DNA from: Volutella citrinella
Taxonomy: Eukaryota; Ascomycota; Sordariomycetes; Hypocreales; Nectriaceae
Direction of reading: 5' to 3'
Assembly (NCBI GenBank): GCA_034401135.1
Contig: JAWZSP010000002.1
Location: 2,542,001-2,606,000, forward strand
Length of the DNA stretch: 64,000 nt
Shown: piece after piece, positions 47,694 through 57,810 of the stretch
How positions within the stretch are numbered: position 1 is the first letter of the stretch
Layout: every line of letters starts with the position of its first letter
Notes under the pieces: model-generated
What the model was told of the DNA's origin: nothing
Databases searched by the model: none
What the model saw: the letters and a program-made list of their open reading frames with translations, nothing else
Program-made: the position numbers and the translations under genes

Positions 47694-50452
47694 TTATTCC
47701 ATGCCAAAATCGGCAATCGTCGTGCAGTGCAAGACAGCGTCAAAATAGAGCCGGTTCTCAACTCGACACTCCTGGCCAGGCCGAATCACAAACACGCCGT
47801 TGGGGCCAAGTTGGAATGTTTTGTCGGCCATCTTGATTGTTACCTTGCCCGAGGCAACGGAGCAGGTTCGCAGCCTCTCGCCGTCGACAGCCCAGTGGCT
47901 AGATGACCCGGGTCTCAGAACCTGCACGTTGAAGCTCACGTCCTGCACCACGGGGACTGCTTGTCCGCTGGTGAGGTACGAGTTTGAAAAAGCAATGCCT
48001 GCAAGGGAGAAATTATCTTAGTGACTCTTCGTTCTTCTCGGCCAGAACACGACTCACTCTCAGCGGTGACATCATCCACCATTCGCCCAGGTGCAATCTC
48101 CCAATCCTCCATCTCCAAGTCAGGACCTGGCATCTGGCTTGGCGTCTTGTCCCATCTATTGATTGCCAACCCCTCGCTTTTCTCCGCTTCGGCAGGGGAA
48201 TTTCTGGTTCTCGTCCGCCTCATTGGGCGCTGACGTTTCTGCGTTGAATCCGAGTCCTCATAGCTTTCTTCAGACCCCTCGCCAGCGGAGGCTAGCGGTG
48301 GTGAAGTAGCATCTAAAACGGGCGTCACTGCAGACGATTCAGATCCATGCCGTGGCTCCGTCTCTGGCTTTTCATCAGACCAGTCACAGCTGATCGTCTT
48401 CCTTTCAAAATGAGACCAGTAACGGCAGCCAACACATGCCCGCACGGAGCTGAACTGTTGACGCGCGCTCAAATGCATGCTGCTGGGCAATGCGACGCAC
48501 TTCATCGATAATCGAGGGGAGGGGTGCGAGCTGCGACGCCGACAAATGGAAGAATCAGTCACTTCCTCTCCTGTCAGGTAAGCAAGGGCGGCAGCGTAAT
48601 GCGTTACGTCAAGCGCGCTGCCTTGATGGCATTGAATCCATGTCTTGGGCAAATCCCGTTGTTTGGGGAGACCGCTCATAAACAGCACATCCTCCCTCTT
48701 GAAGAGAGTATGCATCGGGACCAAATAACTGTGCAGATAGCTAACAACCTTGCTTTGGGGGGGTGTGGAACTGTTATTCGTTGCCATCACTCTTTCAGAT
48801 GGCTTTCTCTGGGGCAGAAGAAGGGATCCGGTGCTGAGGGTGCGTTTGAGAGCGGCATTGGCTGCTACAAATGGTAGCCCGGGTGTGACCGGAGGAGGCG
48901 CATCAGAAGGAAGGGCATGTCGGGATATGACGATGGAGGGGGAGGGACCAGGCCCTTGCTTCACATAGTTCCCTAGCTTGGTCAAGGTCCCGTCTCCGTT
49001 GTCGTTGAAAGTGCTTGAGCAATGGCCAGCCCCAAAGTGGCCACCAAGGCCCTTAAGCCCTTGGAATAGACGGCGGCAGTCTCTTACGGGACAGATGTAT
49101 CGAAGGTCAGGGTCATCGTGCAACTTGTAGTTTGGCGGGATGAGAGCGCCGCGAGCAGAAATGTTTTCCCCGCTAGGAGCTGGAGGAAGTTAGCGAGCAC
49201 ACTTTGACTTCTTCTCTTATGGGGGGACTGACTTGGAAATAAATTATAAGGGCGGTCGCCTTCTGCGATTGGTATAGCTTCGATGTTATTTCCGATTCTT
49301 GGAACCGAGGGGCTGGAGGCGGACTTCTGTGGTGGTGGCTCCGAACTGGAGAATGCCTTTGCCTTGACGCTACTAGATCTGATTTGGCGGAGCAGTTGTT
49401 CAGCATTCAGATACTCAGAAGCCACTCCCGGCTTCTGGGGGAGGTCGGGGGGTTGTGAGGGTTGTGATACAGGCGGTTTGGCTGGTAGACCATGTCCTTG
49501 GCGTGTGCGAGGTTCAGAAGCCGCTTTCTGCAGCTCCTTCATAGCAGCCGTCTTTTGCAGCTCCTTCAAAACAGCCGCTTCTGTGAAACGTCGCGTCACT
49601 TCTTGAGAGTGGATTGAATGGGCTTTCGCTGCCAAAGGAGAGATACCAAGGGGATGAAGACTGCTGGGCAAAGATGGGTGTTCGGTTTGCAGCTTCTTGG
49701 CATCCGGTTCGCCGCGTACGGGAGGTTGCGGCTCAGCCAAGGGCCGCTTTAGCGATGACTGGTCCATGGAGGTCGAAGTGGGCCTGGAAGCATCTGCCTT
49801 GTTATCCGGTCCTTGGGGCAAATATACTTGTTGTGAGAGCCTATAGACTCTGCCCGCTGTAACGTTGCTTGTTAGCGGTCTGTGTTTTGTAGAAGCAAAG
49901 ATGGATGGCATAAGAGCAAAAATATAGCCCTTATAATACATCAGACGAAAGAAGAGGTGTGAATCACTTACCTGGGTCCTGATTATTTTGTAGCTGCTGT
50001 CCATCTTGCGATACGACCGGTTCGCTTGACGACGAGGATGTTTCGAACTCTGATGTTGGGTCTTCTCCCCCATCGCTCTGCGCTGGCCCGCTGTCGCCAT
50101 TCTCTTGTTGCCTTTCCCAATCCATCTGAGCCGCTAGAATACGTGGATTTTCGGCCAGGCCAACGACATCACTCACAATCCGCGCCGGCTCTGGGCTGCC
50201 TGCTTCGTCCGCCTTGGCCGCGCTCGCCGTGGATTTGCTGCTCCGCAAGACGCCCGAGTTCCATGGTGAAAATCCAGTGCGCTTGATTTTATTTGATGGG
50301 TGCGTGGGTAACGATTCGTCCTGTAGGGCCGGGAAGGGCTTGTCCCCGAACATCTCGCGCCCCAGCTCCGCAGCCCGCCTTGTCCGTTCGACATCAGGCT
50401 GTGCCTCAAGCGGGTTTGGCACAGCTGCCCCGACAACCCACCGCCTCGCCAT
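47694..50452 (-). CDS. Protein with C2H2-like finger, Cys-rich domain and cupin-like tail
   Basis: Exons are 50452-49972, 49856-49233, 49179-48058 and 47998-47694, giving 843 residues with consistent phases. Residues 1-370 are mostly disordered (Ser/Pro/Gln-rich, with Ala/Lys helices near KELQKTAAMKELQKA). A C2H2-like finger lies near residues 397-420: CPVRDC, twelve residues, then HFGAGH. A Cys-rich segment near 580-630 (KCVALP, ACVGCRYW, ISC) resembles the fungal DUF3716 domain. The last 100 residues read as a small beta-barrel (GKVTIKMADKTFQLGPNGVF, IRPGQECRVENRLYFDAV), like the cupin dimerisation tail of CENP-C/Mif2. The order of domains suggests a nuclear, DNA- or chromatin-associated homodimer; this is an inference. 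The ATG at 50452 was chosen because the frame beyond it has only a TTG. Confidence 0.8.
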
Positions 50453-51095
50453 GCTTCCAGAATTGAAACGTCTCAAACGAGTTCTCAGTGAGTGCTAGAT
50501 CGCACAAACACGCCTGTGGAGCTTCGCGGGTGCCGCAAGGCCCATGAAGGGTAGGCTTGCTCTTTCGTGGAGGTCAAGCTCGTTCCCTAGTGGGAGACGC
50601 GACAGACGCGACCATATCAAAGTGGGGCTTACTTAATTAGGACTTGTACTTTGCTCGCTAGAGCGGGTGAGGAGTACATCCTCACCTTTGGCGCTAATAT
50701 TGGAGTCGTGTGCAGATGCACACTTACGAAAAAAGACCACTTGAAGGTGACAGTTATCCTCTGTAGACACGGACACATGTTAGAACAAGTTCTTTATTGG
50801 TGCTTCGCTTGTGAATATTTTGACATGCGCAGAACTGCACCTTGAGCGCCTTTGCCGCGTAGTACCTCACAGACTGTCACCCAAACTCGACCCAGGCCCC
50901 ATTTCCAAGATGCACACAGCAATTCAGTCTTGGCATGCTTGAAGGCTGTATATTGGGCTACTGTACAAAGGACTACACTTGTTATTTCTACATCGCTCTC
51001 CCTAATCTCCTAGGCAGGCGAGTCCCACCGTCGCCAACGCTCACGACGACGCGGGATATGTGATGCCATCACCACCCCCTGGCATTAGATCACAT
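50453..51095. other. Spacer between two minus-strand genes
   Basis: It holds the promoter of the zinc-finger/cupin gene and the 3' flank of the bL27m gene. The plus-strand frame 50651-50845 is domainless. No RNA gene was recognised. Confidence 0.5.
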
Positions 51096-51988
51096 TCATT
51101 TCTTCTTCTTGATCGACTTGGCAGCCTTCTTGGCAGCCTTCTTGCTGATGGGCTTGGCCGACTTAGCCGAGCCAATGCCCAGTTCGGCCCTCCTTGCGTC
51201 CGCCTTGCGCTGACCCTCGAGCTCACGCTCGCGCCGCCATCGTCGGTGTCGGAACCACTGCTTGCGCGTGCGGAAGCGCTTCGTCCGCAGGCCAGTCGTC
51301 GTCGCCAACTGGCCGATCTGCCAGTTGTCTTCGCGGTAGCTGTAATCCTTGCGCAGCTTGAGGATACGATCCGGTTCCCCAGCCTCCACACGTGTGACCT
51401 GGAAGGGGATACCCGATGGCGACAGATCCGGCTTGGCTGCTTCCTCGCGGATGGCGTGAACTGTCTTTCCCAGGCGGCGCTTGCGCTCAGCGTGGGCCGG
51501 GTACGGCAGTGTGTCGGTCTTGTCGAACACTACACCAATGTACTTGCGGTCGGGGTGTCGTGCTGGATCGCGGTAGTACTTGACGTAGCCGGTCGCCATG
51601 GAGTGAATGGTGTGATCACGGCCCATGATGCAGTTCTCGCCCGGCCACCAGTGGGTGCCTCGTTGTTTGTAGAGGATGTTGCCGGGAATGACGAATTGGT
51701 CTGCAGGCCATGTCAGCGCCTTGAATCCACTGCCGTTCGCCATTGAGGCAATTGAGTCCCAGTGAAGCTGTGATACATACCACCAGTCCTCTTCGCTCCC
51801 AATTTCTTGGGAATTCCACGCTTGCTCTTCTTCCTGTACGCTCCCTGTGTCTTGACGGACGCGAATCGATGACCCTGCACTAGTGCATTCATCAATTGGG
51901 AGCTCTGCGGGGGCGCGGCCGTAATCGCCGGTCGGGTGAGAGCCACAGCAGCGGCCAGGATCGGCCGGTATGGGAGGAGGAACCGCAT
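51096..51988 (-). CDS. MRP7: Mitochondrial large-subunit ribosomal protein bL27m
   Basis: Exons are 51988-51781 and 51700-51096 (intron of 80 nt), giving 270 residues. The N-terminus (MRFLLPYRPILAAAVALTRP and on) is a mitochondrial presequence of about 40 residues. The bL27 core begins at RFASVKTQGAYRKKSKRGIP and continues across the junction as KRTGDQFVIPGNILYKQRGT, then HWWPGENCIMGRDHTIHSMA, the conserved family region near the peptidyl transferase centre. The C-terminal extension of about 140 residues, ending in a Lys-rich tail (KKAAKKAAKSIKKKK), is typical of fungal homologues. It is divergent from LCL2, with only 255 bp between the start codons. Confidence 0.94.
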
Positions 51989-52243
51989 GGTGCGGCGTTG
52001 TGACGTTGTCGTTGTGGTCTGAGGTTGGTGAGCTGTCGGAAGCTGCGACACATTTCTGAGTAGCAATTCTCCAGGCGAATGGAGTTTTTGCGCTTAGTCA
52101 TCCGTGTGGAATCGCCTTATCGATAAGTGGCGCTGTGCAAGTGGACAACAATGACATCCGCCGCATACAGCTGCACCAGAGGATCTAACTTGTCGCAACG
52201 AAGAAATCACCAGACGATCTGCCTCAGAAAACCGCTGCCCATA
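51989..52243. promoter_or_regulatory. Compact divergent promoter of MRP7 and LCL2
   Basis: 255 bp separate the start codons. A TTATCGATAA palindrome lies at 52117-52126. No other element was recognised with confidence. Confidence 0.4.
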
Positions 52244-52716
52244 ATGCGCTACCTTATCGCTCTGTTCGCCCTCATCTCGGTGGCTAGCGCCCAATTTGGC
52301 GGCTTCTTCGACCAGATGTTTGGCAACCAAGGTGGCGGCGGCGGCCACGACCATGGACACCACCAGCAACAGCAGAACAATCCCAGCGATGCCTCACACT
52401 ACAGACAGCACTATGATAACGGTGAGCAAACACCATACGTAGATCGGCCATCCAAATCATGGCCATCTCGCGCTCTCTCTCTTGCAAGGACATTTCACCA
52501 GCTAACACGATCGCCCTCCAAGCAAACTGCGACCATTACCTCTGCCCCGACACCATGGCCTGCGTTCACTTCCCACACCACTGCCCCTGTGCTTGGGATG
52601 CACACCAAGAGAAATTCGAGCTCGCTGAGGGCCAGCGCGTTTGCATCTCGCGCGGCGGTTTCCAAGCTGGCGAGGCGGCACGGAAGATCGAGCTAGCGCG
52701 CAAGGGACTGCTGTGA
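52244..52716 (+). CDS. LCL2: LCL2-like secretory-pathway protein
   Basis: Exons are 52244-52421 and 52523-52716 (intron of 101 nt), giving 123 residues. Residues 1-16 ([16 protein letters not shown]) are a signal peptide. A Gly/His/Gln-rich stretch follows, then a compact Cys domain: [25 protein letters not shown], and RVCISRGG. Length, order and the CxxYxCPDT/ACV motif match Lcl2 of yeasts and filamentous fungi, an ER-associated protein named for long chronological lifespan and linked to ER-associated degradation. The branch point GCTAAC and the CCAAG acceptor place the intron. It is convergent with the GLC8 gene. Confidence 0.9.
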
Positions 52717-53151
52717 GACGACGGTGCATGATATTTCGAGATTTGGACGGAACATAAAAGGCTTCACATAGAAATCGGTGCATTCAAGCCGGGAGAGGGA
52801 CATGGTATACGAAACGACGTCGAATCGGAAATCAGAAGAGGACCGTCAGACGATGTATGCAGCATTTGTGTAGGCGTATTGATCATTGTGTGCGAATATC
52901 AAAAATTCATTCTAAGAGGAACTCAATATGTCTGTAGTGTTAGGAAATGATGAGACCCAATGCCACCTAACCTTACGCCCTAGTAGGTCCCACACAGCTC
53001 TCACCGACGTGGGATGGTATACCCATAATACTGCCTCTTCCTCCCCCTTGTTCCAACGCCACACGGTGGTATCCACGAAACTCCGAGAAACAAAACGAAG
53101 CGAGGGCCATCGCATGCCAGAGTAATGGCCACGACTTCTCATTACGCATTA
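52717..53151. other. Convergent 3' spacer
   Basis: It lies between the stops of LCL2 and GLC8 and contains both 3' untranslated regions. Frames here are short and domainless. Confidence 0.55.
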
Positions 53152-54000
53152 TCATGCAGTACCGTTGGGAATGCGGGGAACCGGGGGCACAACGCCGTCA
53201 TCGTCATCGTCATCCTCGGGCAGGTCCTCGGGATGGCCTAGGAGATGGGCCACGTTCTTCATTTCGTAGTGCTTTTTGCGGAGCCGTTCAAACTTCTGGT
53301 GCTTCGCACGCTCTTCGGGAGACATGCCCGCCAGCTCATCCTCCGCGTCGTGACCGACGCTGCTTTCGTCGTCGACGTGGACGCTCTTTTCGCTGCGATC
53401 GCTGCGCGACGCTGGCGACGGCGCGCCCTCCGCGTAGCCCTCCGGGACCGCCTCTTCCGGCTCGCCCAAAGACAGGCCTGGAATGTCGTCTTCAGTACCA
53501 GGACGTGAAGCTTGACGGTGAGAACCACGGTCCGCCAAAGGATCCTCGTCATCGTCAGACGGGTCCTCCGCTGGGTCGTAGTGCTTCGCATATGGAGTCT
53601 TGGGCTCGGTGATCTTCATAGTAGAGGAACGTTCCTGCTCGGTGAGGTACAGGTTTGCCTCGTCCCACTGGAGGCGCTGCGACGGTTCCGCGTTGTCCAG
53701 GCCAGGGCTGAGGGTGGATTGTCGGCGAGATGCCGAAGGGCGGTCGCCAGCGTTGATTTGGGTGTTGGCTATCGTGATTTCCTTGGAGGACATGGATCGC
53801 TCCCGTTGAGGGGAAACCGGGGGCGATTTCTTGTAGGAGTTCTTGAGAATACCTGAAGCACCGTCATTAGAACATCACGTCAAGCAGCAAATGGCGCCAT
53901 GAATTTGACAGCGCGGGGTCGAAGTCTCCTTACCTCTTGGTCGCTGGACGTTGTGACCAGGAGGCGAGTGAGGCGGCGGGAGGTCAACGGTGGAGGCCAT
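53152..54000 (-). CDS. GLC8: Protein phosphatase 1 regulator, inhibitor-2/GLC8 family
   Basis: Exons are 54000-53934 and 53852-53152 (intron of 81 nt), giving 255 residues. Splicing restores the PP1-docking motif RGILKN at residues 22-27. The second conserved block is LQWDEANLYLTEQER, followed by ITEPKTPYAKHYDP with the Pro-directed Thr that is phosphorylated in family members. The third block, KFERLRKKHYEMKNVAHLLG, corresponds to the HYNE-containing active-site helix of inhibitor-2. The remainder is acidic and disordered. Family members bind PP1 catalytic subunits and in yeast Glc8 acts as an activator or assembly factor of Glc7. It is expected in nucleus and cytosol. Confidence 0.94.
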
Positions 54001-55267
54001 CTTGAGCTTCTCGGGGTGCGGCGCAGAGGTCGTAGCTGACTGATGAATAGTGGTGAGGTGGTCGGGTGCGGGGATGTGATCCCAAGTTCGGGCAGTGGCT
54101 GCTCAGGCAGGCAGGCAGGTAGTTCGAGTCCGAGCAGCTGACGAGCGCAGCAAGGGGAGGGAGGATGAATCTGGAGGAGCAGGCGCAGGGACGGCAGACG
54201 AAATTATTCTGGGGCGTGTGCCAGTGATTAAGCTTGTGTGTGATGTTGTCGCGAGATCAACCGGGGGAAAACCCAAGACCATGTAAAGCCTCTCCTCGTG
54301 AGCACAAGCGGAAGCACCAACGAAAAGCAGCCGTTGCAGGAGCAGCCCACTCCAGACACGAGAGGCGGGGACAGCCCCATATGACGCACTAGCTTGAGAG
54401 GAGGGGTCTCGTCATGCAGGTACCTCAGGTGGTTCAAGTACCACCACTGCCAGCACATGCTAAAGATTTCTGGAGGTACCCAACCACACTGCGAGACTTT
54501 GGGATGGGGCAGGTTGCCAGCGCCCTGTTGACCACGATGACAGAATATCACGGTGATCACCAAACAAGGAAAGATGGTAATTAAGCATCTACTAAACGTA
54601 CTACCACTGTATCAGTCGCCAAAACCGTTCTCCGCCGCCCTTTGCTGGTTGGTCTGCCTTTTGCATTGGGTAGATCTGCCCCAATCCGTCCATAGGGCCC
54701 AGGTCATTTTCCAACGTTTTCCTCATGCTCCATGCCACGACCTGCGATGACAGCCAGCCAAGTGACTGACTGGCTTGATGGAGCCCGGAGGAGGGCTCGT
54801 CTATCTGGCTGGCCTCCAATTCCTCAAAAGCTGCACCTCAGGCAAAGCCGCCAAACAACATGCGACATCTTGCACAGCACGAGATGGCCGCAGATGCGTG
54901 CTCAGATCATCCCACCACACACCTCCAGCGTGCGACGGCGGCCATGGTCGCACCATGCCATTGGTGCAACCAGCCATCAGCGCCATCAACTACGTCATGA
55001 CTCAGCACGAACCCGAACCCGAGTGCACCAGTCCCCAGAGTACCGTGACAGCCCGGCAACTGGCCAAGGAGCCCGTGGCCGCCTCAAGTTTTGCAACCTC
55101 CCATCCTCATCCACCCACCTCGCGCCCTCAAACGTCTGAGCGATCACATGGCACATCTCATGAGCCCATCGGAGATGCCGCCGAGCGTCCGATACGACGA
55201 CGTATCCCTCTTGCCGTTCAATCAAGTTGGCACCATCCTGGCTCTTACAATGAGACATTACTGGTAA

Positions 55268-55291
55268 GTCAGCGTCAGCGTCAGCGTCAGC
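55268..55291 (+). repeat. GTCAGC hexamer microsatellite, four units
   Basis: Four exact copies of GTCAGC in a row, intergenic. Confidence 0.9.
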
Positions 55292-55360
55292 TGTGCTTTT
55301 GGTGAGTGGCCCGAAGGAGACACACTATGAGAACAAAAGGATCTACTACATAAGGTTAAG

Positions 55361-55374
55361 TACTACTAGTAGTA
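55361..55374. repeat. 14-bp perfect palindrome
   Basis: TACTACTAGTAGTA is its own reverse complement. Its 10-bp relative CTACTAGTAG occurs at 17089-17098. Function unknown. Confidence 0.7.
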
Positions 55375-55743
55375 TACATGCTGGCACGTCAACCACTCTA
55401 TGTATGCCCTCTACTCCAGACTCCCGCTATTCCCTTGGCGTTTAGTAGTCTCTCATAACATGACAACTAATTTCTCATATTGAATTTATGCGCTCTAAAT
55501 TGATAAACAAGTCAAGCTGTCTCATTCGTGGCTGTTAACATCAAAGCCCATTGCTGGTGTCCTACTTATCTTACTCTCCTCTTTTACTCCACCATTGGTT
55601 GTAAACAGCAAAAGTATCAAGCATTCTCATGCAAAGTATTCTGCATTCCTTTATCGTCGTGGCCAGCGGTCCACATCCAAATGAGCCACTGCTGCAACCA
55701 CTTTCTCAGAACGCTCTTGTCGCGTTTCATCTCCTTCTCTGCC

Positions 55744-57810
55744 CTAAGCGTTCGGTAGCATGTTCAAAATCACCAAAAGCAGATCATAACCAGTGCGGTA
55801 GCACACGCTTTTCTCCCGCTCCCCGCTCCATATGTCAACACAACTCCGAAGGGTATCTAAGATGATCTGCCGAGGTGGTATAGCACACGTCATGGCATTG
55901 TTTCCAGTCAGGGGTGCATCCGGCCTCAGCATATGTAGGAAAGCCGTCAATGCGGCAGAGAAGAAGTCAAGGATAAAAGATCGGCCGACGAGCTTCATAC
56001 AGCTTAACGCGGTGCAACACCACAATTCGCGGTAGTGTATCAGCAAAGCTAGTGAGCACTCCAGTGACGACCAATACGACTCGGAATAGAGCGTCGGCGC
56101 ATCGGGATGCAGGGCAAAAGGCCGATGCATGACCATGATGAATCGTCTCAAGAAAATATCAATGGTTATTTTTTGCAGTTTTCCCTGGCAGACATGTTGA
56201 GCATAAGCCATCAACTCTCGAAGTTGAATGTTGTAAATCAACACCTCTTCGTACGAGATTTGATCGCTCTTGGAGTTGAGCTTTGCCAACACCGTAAGCA
56301 CGGTCGGCATCGACTTGTAGAGAACCATGTGCAGGCCATCTGCGTGATCCCACTCCGGCTGGTTTCTTATGCTGGCGAGCTCATCTGGTCTCGTCAGCGG
56401 GGGCATCCCAGTGCACATGGAGACCTTAAGGTCCAGGTACAATATCGTGAGCCAGAGCTTGCGGCGTTCGTCTCGCTCCGATGCCTCCATAGACGCGTCT
56501 TCGCCCTCAAGACGCTCAAGAGGCAAGCCGTATATGAAGGCGGCTCGGACGAGTAGTCCGATCAATGACCAGCATGAATCCACGGACCAACACGTGGCAT
56601 TGCAAACTTGCTTTGCCACTACCATGAGAGTCAGGGTCTTCAGGGCGAGGAGGGTCGGTCGGAATATGAAAGGTGTCTGAACAAGGCAAGCTTCCGAGGC
56701 CATCATCAGCTCAGTAGCTTGGTGAGGCTCCTCGACAGACATGAAGCTGCCGAGGCCAAGAACCATGAGAAACTGTGCAAGCCAGTCCAGGCTCATGGAG
56801 TTGGGGTCCTGCCAGTATTCTTCCACCTCCTGGTTGAACTCTTCAATGTTGAGAACAGGGTTGACGCAGTCGAGTACGCCGATGTATTGGTCGATGTATC
56901 CACGGTGGTTGGCTCTCTCGGCTTCGAGTAGTCGGGTTACGGCGTCTCTCGCAAAGTACTTCGTCGCGCCTGGGGTCCCAAAGGGAAAGTTTCCTGGTAA
57001 GGTGAAGTTTGCCAGACAGGCGTTAGTTGCGACACCTTCGAGCGCCACGCCCAAGGCTTTCTTGTCGACCGTTGGCAAGGAGCCAATCTTGGCCATCAGG
57101 TCTCGCCAGTGACTGGAGCCTCGCACTTTATGAGGGATGATCCAGCTTGCGCCAGCGTTCTTGGACTCGCGTCTCGAGGAAGACATTGGCGCAGACGGAC
57201 AAGGGAATTTGCCGCCATTGGGACCTTTGTTGTAGCTGTAATAGCACTCTCTGCCGTTGCCACTTGACTTGCAGCGGCCGCAAGGCAGCTCCTTGTCGCA
57301 TTTGACTTTCAGCCGATGGCATCTGAGACAGCTAAGACAATTGCGTTTGCGCTTTCGCACAACTCGCTGTGTGGGAGGAGTAGGGTTGGTCGGTTCTTGG
57401 GCCTGGTCACCCTGCGCACCAGCCTCAGGCTTCGGCTCAGGGCTTTCTGTAGACGTGCTTGGTGAGATTAGGCCAACGGTGGGAGGGGTTGGTGAAAGGC
57501 TACCAGTATGGTCGTGTATGTTTGCGAAGGGAAACGACGCTTCCAGCGTCGCTTCCAGAGTCATGTCTAGCGGGAAATCGTCCATTGGAGCGGCGGACAT
57601 GGCAAAGGGGAGGGGACCGGCGATATGTGCGGACGTAGTGGCCGCAGCGGCCGTTGCAGCGGCAGCCGCCGCCGCAGCTGCTGCGGCTGTATCAAAACTG
57701 CACCGCACACCAGCCTGGAGGCAGCGTGAGCATGAAGGCTTAATCAGATCGCATCGGCGCTTAAAATGACGACACCGATCGCAGGTTTTGACCTCTCGCA
57801 AATGAGGCAT
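55744..57810 (-). CDS. Transcription factor with two complete Zn2Cys6 clusters
   Basis: One exon encodes 688 residues from an ATG at 57810. The first cluster is C10-x2-C13-x6-C20-x6-C27-x2-C30-x6-C37. A poly-Ala tract follows at about residues 42-58 with a single Thr interruption. The second cluster, after the basic stretch RKRKR, is C162-x2-C165-x6-C172-x5-C178-x2-C181-x8-C190, with an extra Cys at 159. Both have the basic loop residues usual for DNA contact (RHFKRR and HRLKVK). The C-terminal 450 residues are a helical fungal regulatory domain (LIGLLVRAAFIYGLPLERLE, ERDERRKLWLTILYLDLKVS). It is a nuclear regulator by inference, target unknown. The linker between the clusters has no splice signals that would separate them into two genes. 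Confidence 0.9.
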   Translation of the reverse strand: MPHLREVKTCDRCRHFKRRCDLIKPSCSRCLQAGVRCSFDTAAAAAAAAAAATAAAATTSAHIAGPLPFAMSAAPMDDFPLDMTLEATLEASFPFANIHDHTGSLSPTPPTVGLISPSTSTESPEPKPEAGAQGDQAQEPTNPTPPTQRVVRKRKRNCLSCLRCHRLKVKCDKELPCGRCKSSGNGRECYYSYNKGPNGGKFPCPSAPMSSSRRESKNAGASWIIPHKVRGSSHWRDLMAKIGSLPTVDKKALGVALEGVATNACLANFTLPGNFPFGTPGATKYFARDAVTRLLEAERANHRGYIDQYIGVLDCVNPVLNIEEFNQEVEEYWQDPNSMSLDWLAQFLMVLGLGSFMSVEEPHQATELMMASEACLVQTPFIFRPTLLALKTLTLMVVAKQVCNATCWSVDSCWSLIGLLVRAAFIYGLPLERLEGEDASMEASERDERRKLWLTILYLDLKVSMCTGMPPLTRPDELASIRNQPEWDHADGLHMVLYKSMPTVLTVLAKLNSKSDQISYEEVLIYNIQLRELMAYAQHVCQGKLQKITIDIFLRRFIMVMHRPFALHPDAPTLYSESYWSSLECSLALLIHYRELWCCTALSCMKLVGRSFILDFFSAALTAFLHMLRPDAPLTGNNAMTCAIPPRQIILDTLRSCVDIWSGEREKSVCYRTGYDLLLVILNMLPNA

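Larger units (their letters stand above)
54001..55743. other. 1.7-kb spacer
   Basis: It holds the GLC8 promoter and the 3' flank of the double-cluster regulator. A hexamer repeat and a 14-bp palindrome are listed separately. Frames on the two strands overlap and are domainless. Confidence 0.5.
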
